Positions 25,338 to 36,094 of a DNA stretch of 64,000 nt are shown piece after piece. The position numbers were made by a program, and so were the translations under genes. The notes under the pieces are model-generated. The model was not told where the DNA came from. It searched no databases and saw nothing but the letters and a program-made list of their open reading frames with translations. Every line of letters begins with the position of its first letter. Positions within the stretch are counted from its first letter, which is position 1. Origin of the DNA: Cristatella mucedo (Eukaryota > Bryozoa > Phylactolaemata > Cristatellidae); contig WPIO01000019.1 of NCBI GenBank assembly GCA_009760855.2, positions 310,001 to 374,000 of the forward strand. Reading direction: 5' to 3'.

Positions 25338-25640
25338 GTGTTACAATGAATATGTTGGTTGTAGCGCCTTTCAGGAGGCTTCCGGAAGGCTCCATCGAAT
25401 CCAGTCGAACCCAGGCTTGGTAGTCGGTGTTGGACTCCAAATTCAATATCGTTAAACTGATCAGGTCTGGTTTTGAGCTCCAACCAACTTGCATATCACG
25501 TGGGTTGGTTGATCTAGCTTGTCCATATTCCACGACATAATTGGTAGGGGAACCACATACTTTTATCGGCTCCTGCCAATTGATGACCACTGAGTTGCTC
25601 GTCCGAGTGAGTAAATGAAGACCCAAGACCGCTTGTGACC
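25338..25640 (-). CDS. FN3-domain exon (type B)
   Basis: This internal exon of 101 codons encodes one FN3 domain. It starts SQAVLGLHLL after a split first codon, has the B-strand tryptophan in VVINWQEPIKVCGSP, strand C as YVVEYGQ and the E-F region LTILNLESNTDYQAWVRL. The donor is ACAC before GTAAGA. The acceptor is GTACTGTGTAG before GGTCACAAGC. Both boundaries are phase 1. The acceptor lies only about 22 bases from a LINE family A tail, whose (ATT)n supplies the T-rich tract. It is paralogous to the exon at 12982-13266. Confidence 0.85.
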
Positions 25641-25662
25641 CTACACAGTACTTGAGAGTTAG

Positions 25663-25858
25663 GAATAAAAATAATAATAATAATATTGCACTTGATAAAG
25701 TGCCCTCAGAGAACTTAATCTCTTTCTAGGCGCTTTACATTTGCTGCAAAGTGATATGCAATAGTTAGCAAAAGTAAGTAAAATCATGCTTGAAAAACAA
25801 ACGAAATGAATAATATGGTTAGAGGTGACATGCACAGGGTCAGCATGCAAATAATGGA
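25663..25858 (-). mobile_element. LINE family A 3' end next to a splice acceptor
   Basis: This minus-strand fragment starts with an (AAT)n tract at 25666-25684, then has TTGCACTTGATAAAGTGCCC, the stem-loop, TTTGCTGCAAAG and the GACATGCACAGGGTCAGCA segment. It is 5'-truncated at about 25858. In the transcript of the FN3 gene, which has the same orientation, its ATT-rich tail lies directly upstream of the acceptor of the exon at 25338-25640. Confidence 0.88.
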
Positions 25859-26324
25859 ATAGTTGGCTTGACATTCAACAAGCCTAACAGTCACATGCTT
25901 ATACGAATGAAAGCTGAAGCAATCAATCTGAAGCAATCATCAACCAGATGCAATGGAAATGCCAAGACGACATAGCTTAGATGGATGACAGGTACGAATA
26001 CTGATGGCTTGCTTACATTTACATCTCGTCAGCCTTTGTAAATTACAAGTAGACATGCCGTCTAGATGTCTATAGGAATTCAGTTGCAGTTACATGTGCA
26101 AGTCGTGCATAATGTCTTCGAAAGTTACAAAATAGTCAGCATAATGGAGAACAAAATGGTTGCCTTCACTGAAACTCCCTAGCAGGATTGTAGCCCAGGG
26201 GGGATTTCCATAGATATAATGAGTTTCGATTTTGAGCATTCAGGTACTTTTCAATAATTAAATGTACGTTCTGTTTTTCATTTCAAAACGTTTAGCTGAA
26301 TTAGCGATCAACTTATTTTAGCAG

Positions 26325-26440
26325 CAGAAGAGCCTGACACCCATTACCACCACTATCATTGAAGAAAACAGGATTGGCAACTTAAAGACTCAAACCCATG
26401 ACTTAGGTCATGAAGACGGACCGACCACCGTAAAAGTGGG
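26325..26440 (-). mobile_element. tRNA-derived SINE, degenerate copy
   Basis: On the minus strand the 3' body AGGCTCTTCTGCTGC lies at the left end. The tRNA-like head with a box B-like region (complement of AGACTCAAACCCATGAC) and GACCTAAGTCATGGG lies to its right. The order of parts matches the better copies at 40055-40246 and 51899-52088, but this one is diverged and its box A is weak. Confidence 0.5.
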
Positions 26441-27104
26441 CCTAACTGTTTCCGCGATTTCTATCCATGTGAGATTTCGTTGCACCAATATAGAAAGGTG
26501 TACTAAAGAGTTTATTCTCCTAGCTTATCAGCAGTCATATTCCAATTTCACAGTTGCGACACACATGAGTGCATTTCTAAAGCATGAGACTAATTCTGAC
26601 CTCTCAGATACGTTGTCGTCTATGTAAACGCCATGCCAGGATAGATGCCTCTTTCGGCCCTGATCTCAAATGAAAAGCAAACCTGCTTCCATTCATCCTG
26701 TCAGGACCATCAGTCAGTGCACATACATAATCATGCCAACCCGTTGAAGGCTGCCCAATTGACTATTCAGCAGCTAAAGCCACCCGTGCAGCTTAGAAAA
26801 GCACCGAGTGAGCATTAGAAGCCAACCAGAAAATATCACAGCCCTCGACTGTGTCTCAAGAAGAAAATCTCACTTGTGACTTCCATTAACATCGGAGAAA
26901 GCACACACCCGAGGCTTGTTTACTTACAAATTCTGAATTACGAGTGATTCAGTTTTAATTGAAATTCATTTTTCACAAACGAAGCGATTGCGACTTAGTG
27001 CACACAACTGTGCGGTCAGGCAACGGGCCAACATTCACAGCTACATAGCACGATTGATATTGAAAGTTATACACGCTCTGACATGGTGCAATTGCTTCCA
27101 AAAA

Positions 27105-27195
27105 AGACGTCGAGAACGATGGCTTTAAGACTCAAACCCATGACCTGAGTCGTGGAGAGCCAGCACCTTAAAACACGGCTAAGATCCAGGGGCAA
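27105..27195 (-). mobile_element. Degenerate tRNA-like SINE head
   Basis: It holds TTTAAGACTCAAACCCATGA and CTGAGTCGTGGAGAGCCAGC, the minus-strand tRNA-like head of the local SINE family. It occupies the same place in the segmental duplication as 17190-17275. Confidence 0.4.
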
Positions 27196-28139
27196 GTGGA
27201 AGTATAAGAGCACAGGTTGTAGCTCTATATGCAATTTAGTAGAGCTTATCCTCCTTACTTGCGAGTTTTTACTCGACGATCATCGCAGCAGTAACCTTAG
27301 TAGTGTACCTTAGTAAAAGTACTATACAAATCAATAATACTAGCAATACATTTTTAAAATTAGTAATAATATCTCGAAGCAAAAGTAGATTTACAGTTGC
27401 AACTTTCGATGAAGTAACACAGTCATTATAAACTCAGTCAGGTACTGACAATAATAATCATATCAGGGTTAGCACGTACCCTTGAAAAAACACGGGAAAT
27501 TTGAATAGTGCATAACAAAGGCAGGATTGTCGTCTAAATTAGTAGTAAGTGCGGCATTGCTGGTGAGCTAGGACTACAGTCGGGCACGAACTCCATGCCA
27601 CAATCTAAATATTCGTGTTCTGCAATCTTGGATCCAGTCCCATTCAGTTTTCCGGTTGCCGTAAGTGAGGCGTTCGCTGTTTGTTGACAGCATGAAGCTA
27701 CCGGGCTTGCTCTTCAGTCTATTCCCGCTGTAGATTATTTGTGTGTGAAGCTTCTGTCAGGTTTTGGTATGGTGGCACAGCGTGGAGTCTTACGTCGCTA
27801 TTTTTCTCGTTTTCTTTGCGATAGATGCTTGTTAATTATATTCAATTTTCTCTATTTCATTGCCGTGGATACTCACTGGTCTACCATGATGCAGACAAAT
27901 CAGTGCTTTTATATGAGATTTGACAGCACCAGTGAAAAATCAGAGAACTGGAGATAATATCAACTTGGCTGTGCAAAGCTGGCCCGAGTGTTCCCTCACC
28001 TGAGCCTGCCTCACTGAATAATATGTCAGCAGACGGAAGTAAGTCTAGTCTATTAAAATATATTTGTCACCGCCAATAGCGAATCGGAGTCGCGTTGAGG
28101 AGCGTGCAGGCGTTCTGAACATCTTCAAATTTAAATTCA
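27196..28139. other. Intron sequence
   Basis: Part of this intron matches copy 1 of the segmental duplication (for example CCTTAGTAGTGTACCTTAGT at about 27295). The open frame at 27739-27957 has no counterpart in the partner copy and is not called a gene. Confidence 0.4.
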
Positions 28140-30100
28140 CTCTATAGTATACCCACATGAAGAGATGCGGGAACATTACATTTACATATGTCAATCACTT
28201 AGCGAAAGCAGGACAAGGCCGACCTGTGGTCGGTCAAGCTCGCTCAGATGGTTTCAAAGACACAAACCCAGCTTGTCCAAGCCGAAGCTGGAAATTACCT
28301 AACTAGTCGTCACTTCGGGTGACGGCAAAATGAGTGATACTGTGAAATGTGCAAGCCACTGGAACGACATTGCCACCCTTTCAGAAAACCTTTTGTCTTT
28401 GCAGAATTGTAAAGTTCTGGCATTTCAACGTTTAATTCTAAAATGAGAGTGTACTGTGCAGCTAAATATACAAATGATCAAGTTACCTCTCTTTTTTGGA
28501 GCTCTTTATTGCTGCACCATCGTAGGAATATTTAAGTTTCCAAAGAAATTGATTAACAGTAAGTTTATGCTCTCAACTGACCGATTAAGAGTGACAGGTT
28601 CAATTAAAAATGCTCAAAAATGAAGCTTCGGTGCTCAAGTTCACTGGCTGGACGATCTTAAAAGAGGTCACTTTCACAGCCATTTAGGCGACCTAACTTT
28701 GAGAGTTATTACTGCTGCAACACGGTATCCAATGTTCTCAAATCTGATTGCGAACAGGGACTAGTAAACATCTGCACAGAATGAGCAACGATACCTGGTG
28801 ACTAGCCTGCAGAAGAATATATGCACTTTGAGCTAGAAACAAGTCTACGAAAAAGGATAGCTATTTTCGAAAATTTCCCACTGTTTCAAAAATGGTTCGA
28901 TTTTTTTTTAATTTGTAAGAGCACTTAAATATATACGTTCAGATATGATTCGTTTCATATGGCAAAATATCTAGCATTCTGCATACAATTCTTAGGATTC
29001 TTCTCGGGTGGCAATAAACAGATTAACTATAGCATATGTAGCACCTAGAACATTAGGAAATGATTGAGTGGACTTCTACCATAAAGAATCACTTACAATT
29101 GTATGTATGCATGCCCATCACTTACCAAAAGCAAGAGAAGCACGACCTCCGGCTCTGGTATGTCATGCGCCTTCCGATGCTTTCAATTCGTAAACTCAGC
29201 TCGACCAAGCCTAAGCAGGATAGCACCTGACTAGTCGTCACTTTAGCCGACATTAAAAAGGCGTCATAGTGCAGAGAGTGCACCCAGCTGTAACAACACT
29301 TTCACCTTTTTGCCGACACTTTAGAGTTCATAGCCTGGTGAATTTCTATCATTTCAATGCTCAATTACAAACTTAGAGTGCACGTTCCGGCAAAACATCC
29401 AAAGTAATAAATTATTTCCTCTTTTTGTGAAGCTCGTTGTTGCTATACCTTCGTATAGGCTCTTCGAGTATTCTACCAAGGACTTAATGTAAATGTAACG
29501 TCGGTGACTGTGCCGTACTTACTGACAGACTTACTAAAAAACCTGGCTGGTTGACACAAATCGCCGAGGGCTGCCTGGATGAGTGTCAGCGTTTAGTGAG
29601 TTCAAACTACTCGCCTAGTCTGGTTAAGCCAGGTGTCAATGCTGCTAGCCTGTGAGGAAATATCGCAGCCCTCGGTAGAACAGCCAGAGGCGGGAAAATT
29701 TCTTGCATAAATTTAGCAAAAATCAGAAACTGCATGTACAGAGGGCTTATTTTCTCACAGCTGATCAGCAGTGAGTGACACAGATGTGATCAACTTTCTT
29801 CAAGAATTCAAGGTGCCTTGCTCAATGGCCGTGCGATCTTTGAAGGAGCCATCTTTCACAACAATGTTGGTTCGCCTAACTTTAAGGCTTATTACTGCTG
29901 AAACACGGACTCCACTTTTCTCAAGAATGACTGGGTACAGCGATTAGTAAAAATCTGATAAATATCGGCAAAGCTGCCTGCAAATCAACCGGCGTTAAAA
30001 GACTCATTCACTTCGAGCTTGATACTGGTCCAAGGAAGAGCATAATTATTTTTGAAACTTCAACTCTCAATGAAAATAGCAGCGAAATTATTTTTTTGAG
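28140..30100 (-). repeat. Tandem duplication of about 925 bp inside copy 2
   Basis: Two direct units, about 28140-29064 and 29065-30100, share ordered blocks. These are CATCACTTA with GCAAGAGAAGCACGACC or GCAGGACAAGGCCGACC, AACTAGTCGTCACTT or GACTAGTCGTCACTT, GCACCATCGTAGG or GCTATACCTTCGTA, and CCATTTAGGCGACCTAACTTTGAG against GGTTCGCCTAACTTTAAG. Copy 1 has only a single version, at about 17470-18330. The two units have diverged considerably. Confidence 0.65.
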
Positions 30101-30319
30101 TTTATGAGCGCATTTCAACACATCTGACTGGAAACAAAACAAGATTGTTCGGCGAAAAAAGAACCTTCAGCCTTCTGCCGAGAATGCTTCAGATTAGATT
30201 CTGACTGCACTAATACACAGCATACAGAAAGCTAGGAAATGATCTTCTAGACTTGGAAAGCTCAAAAGTAAGAAGAGGCAAATGAAGAACAATAGCATCA
30301 AAGAGGTTGGACCACTTAC

Positions 30320-30622
30320 TATTACATATCGTTGTCTTTTTAATTGTTTCTGGTTGTCCGTACTTCTCAGGTTCTCTTTCCAGCCTTTGCACGGCTCTGA
30401 CACCGATGGTATACTCCGTCTCGGGTAGGAGGGAGGATCTTGTGTAATTTAGTGTCTGCACCTCTCGACATTCAGAGGCTTGATTCCACGAAATTGTGCC
30501 GTGTCGTGTGATGCATATCTGGTAAGATAGGTTGATATCTTTACCACCTGCTGGCTCTTGCCATCTTAGTGTAAGTGATCTTGAGTTCACTTGGGAATCA
30601 AGATTTCTGACTGAGCCAGGAG
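30320..30622 (-). CDS. FN3-domain exon (type A), 5'-most of five seen
   Basis: This internal exon of 101 codons encodes one FN3 domain. It starts PGSVRNLDSQVN and has LTLRWQEPAGG (B-strand tryptophan), LSYQICITRHG (strand C) and RSSLLPETEYTIGVRAV (tyrosine corner and F-strand). It ends ETIKKTTICN. The acceptor is CCTCTTTTTCCAG before CTCCTGGC and the donor is GTAATA before GTAAGT, both phase 1. FN3 domains are extracellular adhesion modules in most metazoan proteins. No signal peptide, membrane segment or other domain is visible on the neighbouring DNA, so the protein remains unnamed. Upstream exons should lie to the right, beyond or among the retroelements, but none was found. Confidence 0.88.
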
Positions 30623-31560
30623 CTGGAAAAAGAGGTACATGACAGGTTCTGCAATTACTACTCGTGCTCGTGGATCGCGTGAATTGACGATTAGGGGTAT
30701 TAACTCTTGGCGTCGCAATAATTTTTTGAAACTAATGGAGCGACTTAATAGCACTTGCTGTGTGAATATCAAGAAAGAATCGTTTTTGAATAAACGTGTC
30801 ACATTCCTACCACTAGATGTCATAAAGGAGACCAAAAAAGTACCAGCCATTCATAACACGTAACAACGGCGGAATCAAGCCTATCCATCGATTAATGACG
30901 ATCTAATGAAAATAATTAGAGAAAAGTATAACGAAAAGAAAGATTAATTCGAGCTAAGTAAACGCCTAAGAAAGGGCGTATTTTCTGCTTGCTTTCAAGT
31001 TCGAAGATTCTACGATACGAATCACTTTCAAGTTCCTCACGTCATGTCAGTTAGAAATAAAAGTGGGGTTTGCTCAAAGGTTTAAAGTTATGTATCGGTC
31101 AGATAAATGGGGTTTTTAATAAATGAGACGTAGTTACTACACAGGCTTTTACCAGGGAAGCAAGCACTGTTGCTTAGCAGACTGGAAAAAGAGAATCACG
31201 GTTGCTCAACCTGAATAACCTGACAGGAAAAGCATGAGACCCATCTATGTCTGCTTAGAAATGTAGAACAAGAGAATTGAGGTTGCCTTAAGTGAGTAAA
31301 CGAACTTTGAAATCGCAATGCAGTGTGGTGTTGAGCCACTTAACATTGAATAGAAGTGTTCAATGTAGCCTCTTCACGTTGGGAGCAGGTAAGCATAGCT
31401 ACGGTATATTCAAACATCTGTGGGATTCTGATGGCATTGGCAGTGAGACCCAGAAGAGCGTAATAATAGAACACCAATAACGGACAATTGATACAATATA
31501 TGCGTGGTCCTCACGTTCCACAGCAACCACCACGTAAGCTCTTACACTAATATCTCATTG

Positions 31561-32647
31561 AACAAATCGCAAGTTGCAGTTTCTTGCTCAAGCCTTCAAT
31601 GATAAATCCGTAGGGTTAACGACATGCTCGTATCCCTTTTAGGTATGACACAAATAGCCACAGCTAAGATGTTTGGTTTCGTTCTGTAACACTGATTTGG
31701 TTAGACGATTACCCGACGGGTGACTTATTAGCCAGGGTGACTCACCATACAAGGTATCGACAGATGCAAATCGGTTATTCATCATGCAATGTGAGTTCAA
31801 TGGGCGCTAAGTGGCATCGAAATTTACAGCCAGTCTGGATGTGATAAATCCAACGGCTTCCAGCTTTCGAACTTGACAAATGATTCCAACAAAAAGATCA
31901 GGGCAGCTTAGCTGAATGGTACCAAAGATCAGGGATTTCGAACGGCTGTGACCGAATGGCTCAGTCAGACACCTAGTCCCGGCGATCAATCGACGCGAAT
32001 CTGGCTTGCTATCAAAGCTACAAAAATCTGGCATACTCGGCTGCCGTACAGTAGACCAGGAGAGCTCTCTCTACGTGGAGTGTCAAGGGAGAGGGCTCCT
32101 GGTAGCACCTCTGTCCATCAAAATGCACTCTGTGCTTTAGTTTATGTGTATGCCTCGCCACCGTTACAGGCGCAGTTCTCCACATGCACAAGACATCCAC
32201 GTTGCGGCTAACCACTGTATTTAGCGGGAGACCTAAGAGACCCCCAAGTGGATACACCTAGCAGGTCTGGCCCCGACTGCCTCCACCAGGGGAGGACAAG
32301 CTCTGGGTACTTGGGGACGACTGCGAAGCCTTACTATAAGCCACCAACCTGCGACTGTTGCTGCATAAAGAAGCAGATATAATCCTCTTGCAGTCATCAT
32401 TTGTTGAAGCTCCAGACTTCTAGGGAGGAGTACCCAAGTATTTATGGACGAGGAAGTCTTCCTTATACCTTCTCCCCCCCCCCCTTGGCATAGCTTACCT
32501 TTGAACCCACCGGCCAGCATCTCTCCTCCCCCAACATGTCGGTTGCCTTGGCCAAAACTCACCTTGTCCCAGCAATAGCGTCAGCCTCTAGCCTACGTCC
32601 CACGATCTGTCGAAGCAAGATTTCTGCATCAGCTGTTCTAATGAATA
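31561..32647. other. Flank of the LTR element, with a tRNA-like relic at about 31930-31990
   Basis: At about 31930-31990 the minus strand carries a box B-like GTTCGAAATCCC, preceded by GTGTCTGACTGAGCCATTC. That is the layout of a tRNA or tRNA-derived SINE head, but there is no good acceptor stem. From about 32050 to 32640 the DNA is GC-rich with a poly-C run near 32467-32480. It has no domain that I recognise and may belong to an older element into which the LTR retrotransposon inserted. Confidence 0.4.
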
Positions 32648-33005
32648 TGTAGTTTGGTTGCACAGCAGAGAGCCAGCTGATGCCCAACACCGACAGTTTA
32701 TTACCAACACACAGAGCCCCAGAGCTCACGGCTTCCCTCAGCCCCTGCCCTCACACAACTCCCCTCCTCTGGTCGACTCCGATGACTCATCGACCACAAC
32801 TGTGCACCGGCCGACCCTGATGGTGAATCCACCATCTGGCCACCAGCTGGTTACCGGCCTGAGTCCATACCACATCACAGGTGGACCACAGCTGTGCACC
32901 AGCCCCTCTCGGTGGTGCTTCTAACAGCTCACCAGTAGCTTATCAGAGGAGCCTGCATACGATACATACAGACGAACTACACGCTCCCTTGACCTTAAGG
33001 TCACA
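32648..33005 (-). repeat. 3' LTR (left end)
   Basis: This is a 358-bp LTR. Read on the plus strand it starts TGTAGTTTGGTTGCAC and ends CTTAAGGTCACA. It matches 36698-37055 over its full length, with substitutions clustered near 32703-32730. The open frame at 32658-32924 lies within the LTR and is repeated in the other LTR, so it is not a gene. Confidence 0.93.
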
Positions 33006-33059
33006 GGTTTGCAGCACCAACACATGTAGCTGCAAGGTACAGAGCAGCAATGAGCAAGT

Positions 33060-35430
33060 CTATCCGGTCAGGACATAGTCGTCGTACTGGCGGGGAAGTG
33101 TCACAGTGCGCCTTGGCCGCTGTACTGGTTCAGCTCTGTCCCCTTCAGGTGCAGGGGGCGCCTCTTCCTGCCCTGGTACAAGGCGCAAGTCGGACACGTG
33201 GCGACGCACACCATCGATCTCGATTCCCACGCCCTGCCCCTCACTTGTTACCGTGCCCTCGGGCCACTCTGCCGTACAACGAGAGCCGGCAGGCTTCACA
33301 AAGACTCGCTGGCCGACAGCATATTGAGCAGTCCTCGGGCCCTGATCTGTCTTTGCTCTGAAGAGGGGGCTTTTCCACTCATAGGAGAACAGCCTTCTGC
33401 AGGGCACCGATTCCTCGTGCAACCCGGCTGTTGGCAAGATGTTGTACCAATACACCATCATCAGGACGTTCTTGCCCGTGCGAGCCGCCATTCCCTTGAT
33501 GGTTCTGTGGTTTCGCTCAACGATGCCGTTGCCGGAGGGTTTATAGGCGCAACGGTATAAGGGCTCCACGCCCCATCGGTCGCAAAGACTGCGAAGAGCT
33601 GTTGAGCGAAAGCTCGCACCGTTGTTCATGAGCAGCTGCTGCGGAGGGCCACGGTCCCTAAAAATTTCGCCAAGATTTTACACCAAAGAGTTTTCACCCT
33701 CGTCGGGTATTCGCCTCCAAATAGCGAAACGGCTTGGTCCACAATCTACCACGGTCAGATATTTTTGGCCCTTGAAATGTGTTACGTCGCAGGCCGGGTG
33801 CTGCCAATTCTCGCTTACATCCAGCACGCCTGCACTCCATGCGACTGGTGCAGGATTCATCGACTTGCAACGAGGGCAAGCCTTCACGACGGCTTCGACG
33901 TCCTTCCGCCGGATAGTAGCTTTCGGGTGGCACATTCTGGAAAGGTACAGTGTCCTGTCAACTCCAAAGTGGTGAAGGCTGTGGAAACTCTTTAGGTCGA
34001 CGCCGACCCCCGGCGAAGACGCCTGCTCTGGAACAGCGAGACAGCTTACATTCGCCCTCGTCCATTTCTGAGAGACGCGGGTCAGCTGGTCGGCTTTATT
34101 GTTGGATGATCGCACTAGGACTACGGAAGCCTTCAGTCCACACTTTGAAACCGTGTCGGCAATCAGTGCTAGCCTGCGTTTGATAAGCGCCTCTCCCATG
34201 CCGTGGGCTCGTACAGGCTTATCTCCAACCAGCAGTGACTGTAGCCATCCGTGAACAGTTGCTGAATCCGTCCAAATCTCCACCTGCCGTAATAACCAAG
34301 CAATGGCCAGATTGAGGCCCTTGATGATAGCCTCCAGCTCCGCAAGATTGATGTGGGCTACGTCGTCAGCTTTTCGCAGCCAGGAGGCATCCTCGACGAT
34401 TCTTCCTCCTATATCCCGCCATGTGCAGATAGCAAGGCTGCTGGCATCACACCAGATGATGCCACTATCCAGGTTCGGCACATTCCAAATGCCTGAAACT
34501 GGATCGTAGGCATGCAATCGCTGCATCAACTCACTTGCCATGGCTATGACATTTTCACCAACGACTGAGTCCCAACCGACATCGCCAGCAGCTCGCTTTA
34601 GGTAGCTGCAGGCCGGGCGAAGCCAGCCTGCGATTGGGAAATGCCCGATCAGCTGCCCGCACTACGAAAACAGCTGGCGTCGCGATGGGGCGCTAGGCAA
34701 TGCGCTCACCACGTTATCGCAGCGCCAACGAAGCTCCTCACCTTCCTTTGGCCTGCATACTCGAAGGCCAAGGACCCTTCCGACAGCGAGGCTTTGTGGC
34801 GGCTTAGCCTCCAAACCAAATGTTCGTAGCAAGTCGATTACCTCACCTTTCGAGACGACGCTGTTATTGACAACAATATCGTCGACAAACGAATCGGTAC
34901 CAGTACGAACTCGCTCATCCATGGACGATACATTTGTCAGAATCGCGGTCATTATTTTCGGGGCGACATTAAGTCCAAAACCTAGTTGTGTGAGGCTGTA
35001 CCGACGGCCTTTGTACTCCACGACCTGATATTGCCAGAGAGCGGGATCAACATGCACCTGCAAGTATGCTTTTCGCAGGTCAACTATGCTCGAGCTCTCG
35101 CTCAGCCGTCACCACGCTCTGAGCTTGGTGCTACACACATCACCACCAGCCGCGTGACTCGAGATAAACTGATTAAGTTCTCGGTAGTCCATCACGGGCC
35201 TCACTTTGCCCTTACTTGCCTGTACAACGGCCATTAGAGGGATCAGGCCACCACAATGACCAGCGAACGGCTGCAACCAGCCTTCCTTGATCCACTCTTC
35301 CACCTCCTTTTTGTAGTCGGCACGAATTTCCTCTCCCACATGATATGAAGCGATATGGTTCGTCAATTGGGGGGCGACACAACGATTCGTCCACTCCCAC
35401 TTGACTGACCAGCGCCCTGATGGAATACTG
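33060..35430 (-). pseudogene. pol: LTR-element pol: reverse transcriptase, RNase H, integrase
   Basis: This is one frame on the minus strand interrupted by stops. It opens with KWEWTN and VRPVMDYRELN (RT block 2). It continues with AYLQVHVDPALW, LGFGLNVAP and the catalytic FVDDIVV box (nt about 34885), a YVDD variant. RNase H follows, with acidic residues in IIWCDAS, NLAELEAI and EIWTDSATV and the later NNKADQL motif (34541-34130). The integrase has an H-H-C-C finger (SLHHFGVDRTLYL, then CPRC), the first catalytic aspartate in CDVTHF and the glutamate in GIVERNHRTIK. The usual second aspartate of the DNG motif reads NNG (33620-33628). The C-terminal tail ends YDDYVLTG. Stops at 35109-35111, about 34660 and 33678-33680 interrupt the frame. 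Confidence 0.92.
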
Positions 35431-36094
35431 CCTTGAAGTCCTTGTCATCAATCAGTACGTCAGCGGCCGACGATGCTACAGCACGTTTGACACTAGGAGA
35501 CGCCACTACTGCTGCCTCGGGACGGTGTGCTGGCTCTGGAACTCCCCTTTGGCACATGAACTCAACTTGACCAGCAGACGGACCGATAATCACGCCGCCT
35601 AGGAGTTCAATGGCATCCATACCGAGTAGTAACCCGAAACCAGGAAGAACATCTGACACAAGGCAGTCCAGCACTATGGTTCGTCCGCAGAGGGCTACCG
35701 TAGCGATGCACGTGGACTTGCAGACAGCCGTGGCTCCATTCATCATCACGACTTCCTCGCACGCTCGCCTCACCCTCGCAGGGTCCTCAAGCGTCGCCGA
35801 AATGATGGACCTCGAGCACCCAGTATCCACGAGCGCAGACGCCTCGGAGTTTTCGATGAGGACACGTACCGAAGGAAGGCGCGCCATAACGGAGGGAAAG
35901 CACCGGCGCAGTAATGCGTGCTCTCCCCTACTCGTTTTTTGGCCAGTTTGGTACGACGGCCCGATCCGAGCAGTTAGCAGCGAGATTTTGAATGCTCCCA
36001 CAGACGTAACAGTGCCTCCCGCGACCACGGCGCGCCGCTTTAGAAGGACAATCACGGCGTGAGTGCCCGATCGCCTTGCATAGGAAACACACAT
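35363..36094 (-). pseudogene. LTR-element aspartic protease region
   Basis: This minus-strand frame overlaps the end of gag and lies in the +1 frame relative to it. The protease has the active-site motif ALVDTGCSRSII (nt about 35835-35800) and the C-terminal LLLGMDAIELLGG flap/helix motif typical of retroviral-type aspartic proteases, which act as dimers. After DDKDFKAVFH the sequence continues into RT in a different frame, so an indel lies near 35430. Protease and pol were probably one polyprotein in the ancestor. Confidence 0.88.

Larger units (their letters stand above)
26430..31560 (-). repeat. Segmental duplication, copy 2 (partner 16500-20500)
   Basis: This is the partner of 16500-20500. 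It includes the FN3 type A exon at 30320-30622 and a conserved block on its intron side (AATATCAAGAAAGAATCGTT against AATATCAAAAAAGAATCGTT). It also includes the 31380-31530 block with GCAGGTAAGCATAGCTACGG. Part of this copy is itself tandemly duplicated (28140-29064 and 29065-30100). Confidence 0.8.

Noticed and set aside
31930-31990. Possible tRNA gene on the minus strand
   Set aside because: Box B-like sequence is present but no acceptor stem or complete cloverleaf can be drawn; kept as a relic only.
32658-32924. Open frame present identically at 36708-36974, at first sight a duplicated gene
   Set aside because: Both copies lie wholly inside the LTRs; the frame is a by-product of the repeat.
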